A stretch of DNA of 64,000 bases, from assembly GCA_022419385.1 (NCBI GenBank), contig JAJUBI010000008.1:1922001-1986000 (forward strand). Reading direction: 5' to 3'. The notes under the pieces were generated by a model, which was given only the letters and a program-made list of their open reading frames with translations, was not told where the DNA came from and made no database searches. The position numbers and the translations under genes were made by a program. Numbering within the stretch: position 1 is the stretch's first letter; the number at the start of each line of letters is the position of its first letter. Positions 1-11,768 of the stretch are shown here, piece after piece. The DNA is from Paraconiothyrium sp. Pb-2020. Lineage: Eukaryota > Ascomycota > Dothideomycetes > Pleosporales > Didymosphaeriaceae.

Positions 1-1110
1 CAAGACAAACTCAAGAAAGAAGAAGATCAAAAAGTGGCTGCACCGGAAAGTGCCAGAGCGATAAGTGCACAGGCGTGAGTAGGACAGCTCTATAGTCAGA
101 GAGTAGAAATACCCAGATTATATACCCATGTATTCCTTAATCTTTTTCAGTCATTTCAATGCTTTTTGAGTTTCAGCTGCGTATCGGTGCAAGGGTTTAC
201 CTTCACATACCCAATGAGAAGACGAGATAGACTGCCTACTTTACCGGCGGCGCTACGGCAGAGTGACACCAAGGAGGTTAGAACGCGTTTTTTTGCACTT
301 TCCAGGCCCGTTCTGCTGATTAGCAGCCCTGCAAGTTAGCACGATACACGGTATTCTTGTGGCGTACAACAGACGTAGCATGAAACGGCAGCGGGCTGGC
401 ACTTCTCTGGCTTTAGGGTTGTGAGGCATCAATGCATTTGATCGTGCCCATTTCATCGTCACAGGTATTTGGTGTTTGTGGTGAATATACAGTGACAGTG
501 CTTCGACAAATTGTATAGCGGTCAGAAAAACTAAGTCTATGTTCGACACTCTGCTAAATATGGAAGGACCCAGGAGATTTGACTCACATTACCGTTAAGG
601 TGCTGCGCATTCAGGCCAATGAGCGCTCATGGCCCTAAGACCCCGTAAACCGTTGATAGCAAATCTTTTCTACAATAGCAGAGAGGACGCTGCGTCCGCT
701 ATATGTCGGGCAACCTTCAAAGCAATTCAATCATCTCTACCATCTGAACTTTTGCCATAACATGAGATAGCGACGTTAATGTCCCTATTCGAGCCGCAGC
801 TCGTGCAGCTCACAACAGCGAAAGACGGTGGGTCGTCAGCCAAGCAGACATTGTAAAAATACCCGCACCAGGAGCATCCAAACGTGCGTAAAGATCGTGA
901 GCGACTGTGTGTAAGCCAAGCAATCTTAACAGAGAGCTAAGCCTGTGAGCGCTTGGGTCGATACGCAACAAAGGGACCACACGTTTGCGGTATGTATATC
1001 GCCTGAGAATGCTCCAAACTTTACACCATAAAGCACTGTGTTGCAACGCAACTTCATTGTTATAACCAAACACGACAATGTTCCAAAGTGGTGTCATGGC
1101 TGAGTACAGC
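1..1110. other. Intergenic, no gene recognised
   Basis: Several short open frames exist on the minus strand (for example 253-549), but none shows a recognisable motif, a supported start or a splice structure. I see no RNA gene or repeat here. It may hold the end of a gene lying outside the window. Confidence 0.5.
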
Positions 1111-1437
1111 TTAATCACTGTCACTGCCACTGCTACTGGTACTGCTATCTTTATTTACATGTTCCTCCCAGACATGTTCCTCGATGTCATTATCAGATTC
1201 GTAGTCGCAGTCGCCTACAAAGCATTTATTATGATAGTTTTCCCGAGCATGGTCGTACACGTCATCGTAAGAGAAGCACTCTCTATGCTTTTTGCATCCA
1301 TGGCTTTTCTTCCTGCCATGGCGGTCCCAGGCTCTAGTTGACCGGAACCATTTTTTGCAAATCGCACACCTTCTGCGCGCAGAGTTTCCACTGTTGGTTT
1401 CAACTGAGGAGCAACCGTCGCTGTCGCTGTATGTCAT
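1111..1437 (-). CDS. Small C2H2-type zinc-finger protein
   Basis: A single-exon protein of 108 residues. After a Ser/Asn-rich N-terminus it has a Cys/His pattern: CAICKKWF (about residues 24-31) followed by a W..H pair, then C..H..CF, then HAR...H..CF..DC, then HVWEEH near residue 90. Spaced Cys and His pairs followed by the HVW..H ending are typical of short, fungus-specific zinc-finger proteins that usually occur in small expanded families. The C-terminus is a Ser/Asp tail. The metal-binding pattern is seen directly; nucleic-acid binding is only inferred. The plus-strand frame over the same DNA is a shadow. No other gene is close enough to suggest a partner. Confidence 0.6.
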   Translation of the reverse strand: MTYSDSDGCSSVETNSGNSARRRCAICKKWFRSTRAWDRHGRKKSHGCKKHRECFSYDDVYDHARENYHNKCFVGDCDYESDNDIEEHVWEEHVNKDSSTSSSGSDSD

Positions 1438-3407
1438 GGTGGAAGAAAAATGGCTTATAACATGTTAGTGCAAGGGTCAGAGCTGGCGGGGAATATTCAC
1501 AGTGAGAAAGACCGGACCAAGCTTTAGAAGGCTTGGATGGTGACGTTGAAAATGCCGACAGATAAGCGAGGGAGCACTACACACTGTGCCGTGCTAATAG
1601 TTTGATTTGCGATGTGTCGGTGATCCGGAGTACTGTAAAGGTTTGGTAGTCAGATACTTGAGATGAACATAAGATATAATTGATTGTAGAGGAAGAGAAT
1701 CAGCGGTCGTTCGAGGTGGAGACAAGTGGAATATCATAATTATAAGCTCGGGCCCCCGCGAAGTTACATGTGGCAAGCCGAGCCCTTCCCTCCAGCACAG
1801 CGTGGCCGCGTGACGGAAAAAGCAAAATACCCTAAGTATAGTTACGTAGATTAGGCAAAACCTACAGCATCCTCCTACTAAAAAGTGAATACCGCATAAT
1901 TCGTATCTACGCGAGTTATTTCCGGCACGCTTGAGCTGCAAACCGCAAGACTGACAGGATAAGAGCTATGTCTGAAGGATAGATATGGTCCCACAACATG
2001 AAGTGACCTTTATAGAGAGATAGTGTGTGCGGAAAATCTTGAACGTTAGGCTTTATTAAAACGCCTGGACAATCTAGGGTGGACTTGTGGACTTGAATCA
2101 TTAAATGCCCGCTGCAGTACTTGGTGTGCTGCCTCTCAGCCCAATTCTGGGCCCGTATCTCTCTCTTGCATTAGTAGCCTATGTTGATTTCGCGCCCTTT
2201 GCGGTTCTTCGACAGGTGGCAAAGCAGAAGGGAAACGAAGCTATCGCAATACTGGCTGAGCTCTAGGTGCGCCTTTGTCGTACGACCTCGTGCAATCGTG
2301 CGCACCGTATTCGTAGCGCTGAGGCTGACGCCACCAACTGATAGGCACCAACCATTCTTTTCTACGGTCGCCGCTACCTTTGCCCGCACACACATATATT
2401 GCGGTGGCCGTCTTGGGGTGTTGCGGGCTTCCGTATGTGGTTATTAGTAGCTCAATTGACGGTTGCTATTGATCTGAAGGGTGGACATAGTGAGTTCAGC
2501 GGAACGGGTCTACGTCAACAAGGGTTCCTCCCAAGCTACAGCCCACGCCAGTCATCACAGAAAGTGGCCGGGTTTACTATCCCGTCAGCTTTAAAGACTG
2601 TGTAGTATTCCGCGAGGCCGGTCTCGACCTACGAAGTGTGATACTGGGCGTTCATAGTACAGGCAGCAGTCCTCTATTAGTGACTATCATTCTGTGATTA
2701 TACTGGCTATTGTACCCCCGGGAACAATAGTAATGCCCGAAGAGTGGGGAAATCATGCTAAGCAGGCGCTGCACAAAGTGAACCGTCTTCAAACGTCTTC
2801 AAAAGGTGTAAAGAAACTTGTGTCGATCGCGCCAACTTTCAATTCTATTATTAGCCTACTATATGTTATAATATGAATGTAATACCTTATTAGTGAGTTC
2901 CACACCTCCGCTTAATCTACTAGTTTCTGTGAAGATATACATTACAGACTTTTATACTAGACAACATTCTATGTTATATATACTGCTACAATTATATGTA
3001 CTTCTAGATACCTCATTGAAAGAATTTTCACATGGAAATCCTGTCGAAATCATGACCTGAGACCTCGGGTGCGCGCTATCGTAGCGACGCTATGTGTCTC
3101 TTTGTGGGATTATATCATAGGAAGATTCCAGGTCCGTGTCTTGGTAATTTATGCTCGATACTAATGCGTGGGATTTGAATGATGCGAGTAGTAGAGGTGA
3201 GGTACAGTATGTGGGATTGCCCGCATTAATTGCACTGTCCGCGGAATGTCCAGGTCCCGGCAGTTTCGCGGACAATTTATCCAGGCTGTGCCGCAAACCC
3301 CGCTGAAAACTCAGCCTTTGGGCGATCTACACATCTAGGTTTCCTTTCTTCCTCTCCAATATCTCACAATCTTTTCGACGATCCAATAGTAGTACTCTGC
3401 TCTTACG
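1438..3407. other. Intergenic, no gene recognised
   Basis: About 2 kb with only short open frames and no motif that I can name. The part around 2.85-3.05 kb is AT-rich. No tandem repeat of the kind found at 4.6 kb is visible here. Confidence 0.45.
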
Positions 3408-3413
3408 ATGATT

Positions 3414-4192
3414 ATGAGTTTCGAGATACTGCCAGCTACGAAAGAGGACTTTAAGTTTTTCATTCCTCCGTTGTTCAAAGCTATGGGCCTTGCCCACTTC
3501 GTTGCAACCCTATGGCCCGATAACCAAACCGAGCAAGGCCAACAGCGTGCAATTGAAAGATTCATGACAGAGATGTGAGAGCCAGAGTGAATACGTTATC
3601 GAACACCGCTGACCGTCCGCGTAGGGACGACCATTCAGGTATCCGGTGGATCAAAGCTGTTGATAGCACAGCCACCGAAGCAGACGGTAGCCCAAAAATT
3701 GTAGGCATTGCACAGTGGGCTGTTTTCGAGCCCGAGAAAACCTATCGAGAGGTCCCTTATTACGCATCCGATGATCTTTGGCCCAACAAACTAGAGAGGG
3801 ATTATGCAATCCACCTCTGGGAGAGTTATATTCAACCGAGGCGAAAAGTACTCCGGGAAGATACTCTTCCAGTTGTCAGTAAGCTACTCTTGCTAGCGAC
3901 ACCTTCTTATGATGATTTACTTATGGTCCTAGACTTGCAGATTCTTTGCGTATGGCCTGAGTATCGGAAACGCGGTGCTGGAGGCCAGCTAGTGGACTGG
4001 GGTAATAGAAGGGCTGATGACTTGAACGCTATGTGTATCGTGGAGGCATCGGGAATGGGCCAGCCACTCTATGAGAAATTCGGGTATGAGGTGCAAGAAC
4101 TAGTAGGACTCAAGGATGATGCAAGATTCAATCGTAGAATGGATGGCACGATCCATCGCTTCATGGTGAGACCAAGGCGAGAAGCTATTTAG
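3414..4192 (+). CDS. GNAT-family N-acetyltransferase
   Basis: Two exons, 3414-3574 and 3625-4192, separated by a 50-nt intron with a GTGAGA donor, a CTGAC branch and a GTAG acceptor; the splice restores Met-Asp across codon AT|G. The product is about 242 residues, the usual size for fungal single-domain GNAT proteins. The N-terminus (MSFEILPATKEDF) and the ...ALWPDN-like segment FVATLWPDNQ match the start of this fungal family. The acetyl-CoA loop is LQILCVWPEYRKRGAGGQLV (beta4 followed by R-x-x-G-x-G/A), and the C-terminal strand has LYEKFGYE. It transfers an acetyl group to an unknown small molecule or protein amine. An in-frame ATG two codons upstream (3408) could be the start instead. Without the intron only a truncated frame from 3575 would be seen. 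Confidence 0.85.
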
Positions 4193-4600
4193 TCTTCGCA
4201 TTAGAGACGAAATGAGACAGTCGAATGTCGGTCGGTTTGACATTGGATTCAAAAGGCTGTGGTTTCGTCTGAAATCATACTATCAGAAGCTACGGAAGCG
4301 CGAATGCGACCACCACTAGTCTTAGATAGGTATAAAACTCAACGAACGTCGAGTAGGCAACCAAGCAAGGCTAAACGAAACGTTGCGATAACTTACGACA
4401 TGGCATCTTATCACTCTCCACTCCTACCTAGGTACGAAAGCACATCCTTTGCCGGTGGTTATGTTGTTCATTACCGTCGAATGCCGTGACCAATCGTATG
4501 GCGAACACGAGGTTCAAAGTCCCGCTGATGAGCGAGGCGCAGCCCGAGCGTTGCTTTCCTTGAGCTGTTGTCTCAGATAATTCCCAAGCCTGTGCAAGTG
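4193..4600. other. Intergenic between GNAT gene and satellite array
   Basis: No gene recognised. A short plus-strand open frame (4259-4489) has no motif. The first degenerate satellite unit appears near the end of this stretch. Confidence 0.4.
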
Positions 4601-7600
4601 TATCAACACAAGACAGGCCGCATACTCGTGTTTGTATGCTTCTTTTGTGCCGACGGCCTTCCACTGATCTTTTTTATACCACGGTTTTGGCAGCTAACTG
4701 TCTTCCACATGCTTTAGGCTCCGCCACGCTTTTGGCGGCCGGAGAACCAGAGTCAGTCCAGATCCACCGTTCGTGGAATTCCCTTTGGTCCTACCATCAC
4801 TCCTAAGCACGCAGAGCGGAAGAACAACAACACAGTATGGGGGGCTACTAGGCCCTTTTTGTGCGTCGACAGCCTTCTACATGTCTAGTTTGTCTCCTGA
4901 TTCTGGCAACCATTGGTCTTCCAGATGATTCCTTGCCGTCGTGCTTTCGTGCAGGATCAACGGAGCGAAACCACATCGACCTGTCCATGGAAGACTATTA
5001 ATCCCGCTCCTAAAAGCCAAGACTATGCAAGATAAAGAAGAAGAACAGCACAGCAGACACGCAGTTCTGTAGACCTTTGCGTGGGCCAACGTTCTCCCAC
5101 GTTCGGTTGAGTGCAACCTCTTTCAGCAGCCGACGAACTTATAAATGTCTGGCATCTATCCTTCATTTGGTAGCCGAAAGGACCAGAGCCAATTTCCATC
5201 GATCGCAAGCACCCCATTTTTGGTCTTGTTCTGATACTAAGGACGTCCAAGAGAAGAACAGCAAGACAGGCATCAATAGGCGGCTGTAGGCCTTTTGTTC
5301 ACACGCGGAACGATCTTTCCCTCCAGATGACTGGATTGGGATTTGTTTGGCGACCACCTGGCTACCACATGGATATTAACGTGCTGCTCTCAGTGGCCGG
5401 ATGACCAGGAATTAATCCACACTGGTCCTACCTATTTAGTCTTTTAGTCTCGTTCCAGTACCCAACGCCGTGTAGTAAAGACCGCCAGGCAGCTTACGCG
5501 CTTGATATAGTTTCTTCGCGCCCAGTCAGTCCTCCACATTTAGCAATAGTCTATTAACTTTGAGTCACCATAGGAGCAGACCCAGACGACATGTCAGCTT
5601 GGTCTTGTCATTTTTAGTCCTGCTCCGGCACCTAAGATTGCGCAAGAGAAAGATGGCCAGAAAGCATGATAACTTAGGTGATATCTTTTGTGCGGACCCG
5701 TCTTCCACATGAACTTCTCAAATATTCTTTTCGGTACAAGCCGAAGAACCAGAGTCAGTCCCTATCAATCTCTTCGTGAGTAATTGTCCCACCCCAAAAT
5801 CCAAGACTGTGCAAGACAGAGCTGGCTAGGTAGTATAATCGCTGACCTTACACCTTTTGTTCGGACCGGTCTTCCACATATGTCCTCGTTCCCGTTTTTT
5901 TGTACCAAACCAACAGAGCCAGTCCCATCATTTCCGAGAATAACGGTTTCTGACCTCGCTCCAGAACGTGAAAAGGTGCAAGATACGAGGCAGCATGATC
6001 ACTTCGTCATTGATTCTCGGGAGAAAGGGCTTCCACGCGGCATCCTTTGCCATTCCTTTTGCACCGGACCAAAACAGAGCCAGCCTCCATCAACCCCAAG
6101 GCAAACAGTTTCTGGTCTTGCTCCAGAACCTAAGAGTGTGCAAGACAGGAGGCAGCATAATCACGTTGTCCTCGGTTTTCGGGTGAAGGGGCTTCTACAT
6201 ATCCTCCTCTGCCAGCTCTTTTGCAACGGACGAATACAGTCACTCCCCATCGACCTCTTGTTTTTTCGCTTTTGATTCTGATCGCAGCCTAAGAATGTGT
6301 AAGAAAAGAGACCGTCAGGTAGCATAGTGGCCTCCAGTCACTTCTTTGTGCGGGGCGGGTCTTCCACATGTACCTCCGCGTCATGCTTTTGCACCGAACC
6401 AACAGAGCGAGTCCACATAGACCGGATTGATGGCTTTTTAGACTTGTTCCAGCTCCTAAGAAGGTGCAAGAAAAGAAGAGAGCACCAGGCAGCATGCGAA
6501 CCTCTGCACCATCTTTGGCGCGCAACGGTCTTCCACATGCGAAGCTTGTCCAGGTATTTTGCCGCCGAGAGCCCAGAGCCAGTCCCCATCAATACCTTCT
6601 TGTACAACTTTTAATCCCACTCCAGCATTCAGAAAGATTCAAGACCAAAACCACCAGACAGCATGCCTGATCTTCTCAAAAGTTTCGTGATGGCGGCCTT
6701 CCACATATCTCCTTGCCACTATTCTTTTGCGCTGAATCCACGGAGCGAATTCCCATCGGTTCCATCTTCCCACTATTTTGGTCCCACACCTACACCCATG
6801 AATGTGCCATACAAAGACCGCCACGCAGCATTTATTCATATTCTTCAGCCTCTTTGTGCGCAAGCAACCCTCCACATACACCAAGGCTGCGCTACTTTGA
6901 GTCCGCAGAACCAGACCCAACTCCCATCGAGCGTAACCTGTGACTTTTAGTTCCACCCACTCCAGAACCCAAAATGGGACAGAGAGGACACGACAAGCCG
7001 CATCACGACATCTGTCTCATCTTTCGCGCGCAAGAAGTCCTCTCCATGGGTCAACTTTAGCTGGCGTTCGAGTGCGCAGAACTAGAGGCGGTCCCCTTCA
7101 ATACCTTCTTATGCAACTTTTAGTCCTCCTTCCAATACCCAAGACTGCAAGACAGAGACGGCCACATAGGATGTTACTCTTTTTTGACCTTTTCGCACGC
7201 AAACGGTCCGTTCTCCCATGTCCTATTCCTTTCCGACGTTTGGACTCCGTAGACTGTACACCCGAACCCATAAACTCATCGTGTTCGTGATTTGGTCCCA
7301 CTCCAGCACCCCAAGCTTTCCACGCCGAGGCCCACAAGACAGCATGGCATCGTCTTCTTGATTTTTCGCGCGCAAGCAGTCCCTCCCGCGTCCAATCCTT
7401 TTCCCATTTTGAGCCCGCAGCCATCAGACGCGAATCTCACGATCGGTACGTGCCTGTCTGTTAGCCCTTCTCTCAAAGCCAGAAGCGCGGAAGATGCAGA
7501 GGAGAGGAGAGAAGACAAGCAGCATAAGATCTGCTGTTCCAATTTTCGCGCACAAGCAGTCCTCCACATGTATGTAGCACAGTCGCAATTCGGCTTTGAG

Positions 7601-9130
7601 TCCGCAGAACGCAGACGCGAACTCCATGATCTGTACTTGGGGACGGTTTTGGTCCAGTTCCAGAACCGAAGGCTTTGCAAGTAAAAGTCCGCTATGTAGC
7701 ATGATAGCTAGCGCACCCAGTTCTTTTCGCGCGCAAGCACTCTTCCACATAATACAACTGGATCTCCACTTTGTGTCCGCAGACCGCACATCCCATCCTC
7801 ATCGCGGGATTCGCTGTCCAATTGGACTCCAGACCACACACCGAATCCCACGTTGCGCGGCCTGCGCTTTTTCATGTCTCATAGGCTAGTAGTGTAGAGT
7901 AGTGTGCAGAGAAAGACCAGCAGTGCGGATCCGCATCAATCGTTTTGAATCTGGTTGTAGTCCTACCCTCGTTCCCAAGACGGCCAGACACGGACGGCCA
8001 GACAGGACAATTCTTAACTTAGAAATCTTCAGGGGCAAGCAATCCTCCACATCGTTTAGTTGCGATTCGACTTCAAGTGCACAGAGCGCACACCCAAACC
8101 CAATATTCGGTTGTGCTCGCACTTTTCAACCGTCCCTCTTGCGTGGTAGAGTAGTGTACGGAGAAGCCCGGATCCGCATCGATCCTTTTTAATCTCCTTT
8201 TAATCCCACCCTCATTTCCAGACTGCAAGACACGGACGGCCCGGACAGCATCGATACTCGGTCTTGAAGTTTTCCAGCGCAGCACTCCTCCCCATGACTC
8301 AAGTGCATTTCGATTTTGAGTCCGCAGACCGTAGACACAGACCTCATGGCCATTTCCATGATGTCTTTGTACGCAACCCGTCCTCCACATATGTAGGTTG
8401 CGGTAAGAATTTGAGTCCGCCGGACCAGACCCAATCTCCATCGATGGTTCACTTTCCGAGTTTGAGTACGCAGAGCGCACACCCCGAGACCCATATGCTC
8501 TGTTTCCGTCAGTTTTAATGCCTCCCATGCTGGCAAAGTAGTGTAGTGATTTCCCCAGCCACACCTCTCCGCCCGTCTTTTATACCTCCCTACCCCACCT
8601 TACCTCATCATCACCACTTTATAATGATGTATAGCCTTCCTTCCTATTAACTAACCAGTAGCGCATCCCGCGCCTTTGCAAGGAAAAAGAAGGCCAGGCA
8701 GCATATAGGCGTTTTGATGCATCTTTGCGGGCAAGCAATCTTCCACATGTCTCACCCATGTCCTGTCGTCGAGTCCGCAGAGCGCACACCCGAGACCCAT
8801 CAGACTGTATGTTTCCACTTTTAATGCCTCCCAGGCTGTAGTGTAGTGTATCTACAACCTCCACAATGTGACCGGATTTTATACATGCCCGAGAGCGAGA
8901 GGAATCATCGTGGTGTGATGATGGGTTCCAGCGCCACAAACCTTCCTTCCTAGTAACTAACCAGCGGCGCATCCCAAGCCTTGCAAGGAAAAGAAGGCCA
9001 GGCAGCATATAGGCGTTGTAGTGCAGGTGTAGGCGAGCAATCCTCCACATGCCTTACCCTTGTCTTTACTTCGAGTCCACAAAGCGCACACCCGCAACCC
9101 CATTTGTACGCAAACCGCCATTTTTTATGC
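4600..9130. repeat. Degenerate ~170-bp tandem satellite array
   Basis: A run of about 25 diverged units. The element (C/T)TTCCACAT or CCTCCACAT recurs at about 4701, 4871, 5361, 5531, 5701, 5871, 6031, 6191, 6361, 6531, 6700, 6871, 7041, 7211, 7385, 7561, 7741, 8045, 8285, 8390, 8740 and 9045. Most steps are therefore 160-180 bp. Each unit contains, in order, the CTTCCACAT box, a segment like AACCAGAGCCAGTCC, a segment like CTCCAGAACCTAAGA, GTGCAAGACAGA, and GGCAGCAT. The left half (to 6.7 kb) has GGACCGGTCTTCCAC joints; the right half has GCGCAAGCAGTCCTCCAC joints and TTTGAGTCCGCAGA. Every frame in it is broken within about one unit, so it is non-coding. A 170-bp period is close to nucleosome-repeat size. 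The unit family is not one I recognise. Confidence 0.85.
8558..8640 (+). repeat. Promoter-like CT-rich cassette, copy 1
   Basis: A pyrimidine-rich stretch (CTCCGCCCGTCTTTTATACC, then CCCACCTTACCTCATCATCACC) ends in an ATG context. It is repeated nearly identically at 9170-9240. The cassette is interleaved with the last, enlarged units of the satellite array. It resembles a fungal core promoter or 5' leader, but copy 1 leads into no open frame worth calling. Confidence 0.5.
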
Positions 9131-9169
9131 CTCCCAAGCTGGCAAAGTAGTGTAGTGTATCTACAACCA

Positions 9170-9240
9170 CCCCCCTCCGCCCGTCTTTATACCTCCCCAC
9201 CCCACCTCACCTCACCTCATCATCACCGCTTCACGATGAG
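9170..9240 (+). repeat. Promoter-like CT-rich cassette, copy 2
   Basis: Near-identical to 8558-8640: CTCCGCCCGTCTTTATACC, then C/A-rich DNA with CACCTCACCTCATC, then an ATG at 9236. Both copies are preceded by CCCA(T/A)GCTGGCAAAGTAGTG (8527 and about 9134); a related sequence occurs again near 8830. It marks the right edge of the satellite array. Confidence 0.5.
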
Positions 9241-9478
9241 TACCAGCACCACGCCCAGACACGTGAACCACCGCAGTAATGTACTGTACACACCATGCCG
9301 CCACAGCGCCAGCGCCACATCTCCCTTGGGCCCATCCCTTCAACAACACTCCGCCACGCTCCCTTCCATCCATCCCTTTACCCAACCAGCCAGCGCCAAG
9401 CCTAGAATAACCGTTGGTACGCAGCGCATCCAACATCCCCACCTTAAGCCGTCTTTTCGCTTTTCACAATCTACATAA
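9236..9478 (+). CDS. Possible small hypothetical protein
   Basis: An open frame of about 80 residues beginning MSTSTTPRHVNHRS. It directly follows a CT-rich leader typical of fungal 5' regions and starts at the first ATG after it. It is rich in Ser, Thr, Pro and His and has no recognisable motif, signal peptide or membrane segment. Its start lies at the junction with the repeat cassette, so it may simply be chance. I call it only because leader and ATG are appropriately placed. Confidence 0.25.
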   Translation: MSTSTTPRHVNHRSNVLYTPCRHSASATSPLGPSLQQHSATLPSIHPFTQPASAKPRITVGTQRIQHPHLKPSFRFSQST

Positions 9479-10215
9479 ATCCCTCTGTGAAACTCATTGT
9501 CGCCAACCACGATCCCTGTGGGGGCCGCCGGAATCGCACTGGCAGCCTCGTCTCGCTTGGCTCCTTCCGATACGAGCGGACAGGGATGCGAGCGCAAGGA
9601 GGGAGGTGAGCAGGGATATCCATTCGCCAAACGGAGCGCAGCCCAGACCCTGGGGAAGACGGGCAAACGTACAGGGAAGGCAATCCTGCGCGATGCGATG
9701 CCTGGGGTCGCAAATCTCCGACATCAGTCGCAGACTGAGCGGGAAAGCTGATAACACACGGGAATAGTCACGAGTGGACATGGCGAACGCAACTCGTCCG
9801 TAGCGTATGCACAGCAGAAGATGAGATGGCCTCACGTCAACTTCGCACGGGGACTACGCACGTCCCCATGCCCTCTCCATTACTCGTCTTCAAGCACTAT
9901 CTAATCTCCACCACCTCGCCTCTTGCCTAGCTAAATCAAATAGAAAGTAGATGCGAGGTTTTCGCTCATGCGCCATTAAATGATGTAAAAGGATAGTTAG
10001 TTTTCCAGCCAGCCAAATAAAAACCTGGCCAAGCTATGCAAGCAAAGGACCGACGAAACCCCCTGGGTGAGTGGGTATATGGGTTGGAAAGGACAGGAAT
10101 TGCGACAATCAGATGTGGCCGAGCGCTATGCATGAAGGACGGACAAAAATCGTGTAGGGACAGGATTGATGGAGGCTCAACTCGGGCTGTGGCATGCCCA
10201 AGTGGAGATGGGAGC
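9479..10215. other. Intergenic, no gene recognised
   Basis: No motif-bearing frame found on either strand. Overlapping GC-rich frames at 9.47-9.84 kb on both strands look like chance. This is the 3' side of the GPI-anchored protein gene. Confidence 0.45.
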
Positions 10216-11014
10216 TCAGAGGAGAGTGAGCGAGGCGAAGATGCCGACCAGCGTGACGGCTAGGCCGTAGCTGGCGCCGAAGCCGACGAGCGAGGATGCG
10301 GCGCCGGGCTGGTCGGCGGTGCCGGTGGCGCCAGCGAAGCCGGTGATGGGGACCGTCGACGAGGCAGAGGCGTCGCTGCCGGTGGGTTTGGCAGTCGCGG
10401 AGTGCGAAGAGCCGGAGGAGGTTGAGGTGGCGTTGCCCTTGTACGGGTCTTGAGCACCGCATGGGTGGTCCTTGCGGCAGGCGTCGGCGCAGGTGTTCTC
10501 GCCGATGCCGCAGGCGTTTACGCAGTTTGTTCCCCATTGCTGGCAGATGTTGTATGGGAGGGTTTGTGTGTACTGGGTGAGGTTGGGGGAGATGCCGTTG
10601 TCGCAGACGCAGGAGGCTACGAGGGTGTCCTGAGATGTAGAGTTAGTGTATGTTCCATGGGAAGTGATGGGCAAGCTGAGGAAGCTGCGACCGAGCATAT
10701 AAGCAGCATCGAGAGATTGTTCTCGAGATGAGGAATTTGTCTACGATATAGAGAGGAATCATCTCAAGCTGCTGCGATGCATTGGTCAACTCAAGCTTGG
10801 GAATTGTACGTACCGAATCACAGTCATTGGTGACCGTGTTCATGCTGGTGACGCCCGGCTGCTGCAGACAGATCTGGGGGCATGAGGCCTTCTGCTGGTC
10901 GCACCAGTAATCCCTGGTGGATTGCTGGACGGTGTCGGGGTCGATGGTGTACTGCTCCTGGGCGGCAGAGAAGCCAGCGAGGGCGAGCACGCCGAATGTG
11001 AATGTGGAACGCAT
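10216..11014 (-). CDS. GPI-anchored Cys-rich cell-wall protein
   Basis: Two exons, 11014-10814 and 10629-10216, around a 184-nt intron (donor GTACGT, branch CTAAC, acceptor CTCAG), giving about 204 residues. The start MRSTFTFGVLALAG gives a clean signal peptide cut after FSAAQ. The mature part holds about ten Cys with the order WCDQQKASCPQIC, NDCDS, ASCVCDN, YNICQQWGTNCVNACG and TCADACRKDHPCG. This is the conserved Cys module of small fungal secreted proteins. A Ser/Thr-rich stalk and a hydrophobic C-terminus (YGLAVTLVGIFASLTLL) after small residues indicate a GPI anchor. The expected location is plasma membrane or cell wall; the specific function is unknown. An upstream in-frame Met at 11053 would hide the signal peptide, so 11014 is preferred. 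Confidence 0.8.
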
Positions 11015-11768
11015 GGTGAGAGTGGTTGATGTGCGTGTGTTCTGAAGCTGCAATTGGGAGTCAGCTTGGGTTTTGGGTTTCTGTTATCGGAGTGGCGGAA
11101 TTGATAACACAGCTGGAATGCACATGCACTTACAGTCGGTTCGGAAGCAGGTGAGACGGGAAGTATTACAAGAGTATAAGTTGAAGCGAGAGTGCTGTAG
11201 GGAATATGATATGTAGCAAGAAATCAAGGTCTCAGCAGCTGCAGACTCCCAAAGCGAATGACGAGGGACGTGAGCGAGGGAAGGGCAAGCATCCGGGGCG
11301 GAGGGCAGTTGATAAAGAAGGGAGGGAAGCAACATTACGCTACGCACCTACCCTCTGGCACGGACCCACACTTGCATAGAGGAGACGCTAGCCCGGCGCC
11401 GCACCCGAGGCCAGACTCAGGCCAGCCTCTCGTTTTGACCGCAGACTGGAGGCTGGGAAGGGCGTCGTGCAGGCCGGGTGTGTCGACGCGGGCGTCGAGA
11501 TGCGGTGAGGGCGCGGTGGCCACGAAAGACCATCTCGTGCGCCCGTGGAGCAGCGAAGAGCAAGACAAGCTCCCAAAAAGTGTGCAGGGATGGTGCGGGG
11601 CGGACAAACTAACAAAAGCGCGATTGGCCACTCACAGAAGCCAATAAGTCAAGGGTTCAGCACCGCGGCATCGCAATTGATATCGCCCTGGGAGCGACCT
11701 CTCCTCCACCGCGACCGCTTTCATCTTCACCGCCCGCTATCGATAGACTCGTATCATCGTGCTCGTGC
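11015..11768. other. Divergent intergenic region
   Basis: Shared upstream region of the minus-strand GPI-protein gene and the plus-strand PX gene. I see no gene inside. GC-rich frames at 11.26-11.65 kb on both strands have no motif. Confidence 0.5.

Noticed and set aside
253..549. Minus-strand frame of 98 codons near the left edge
   Set aside because: No recognisable domain and no neighbouring exon; not enough to call a gene.
4600..9130. Many open frames of 60-160 codons inside the satellite on both strands
   Set aside because: They follow the repeat unit, change frame between units and carry no motif; they are by-products of the repeat.
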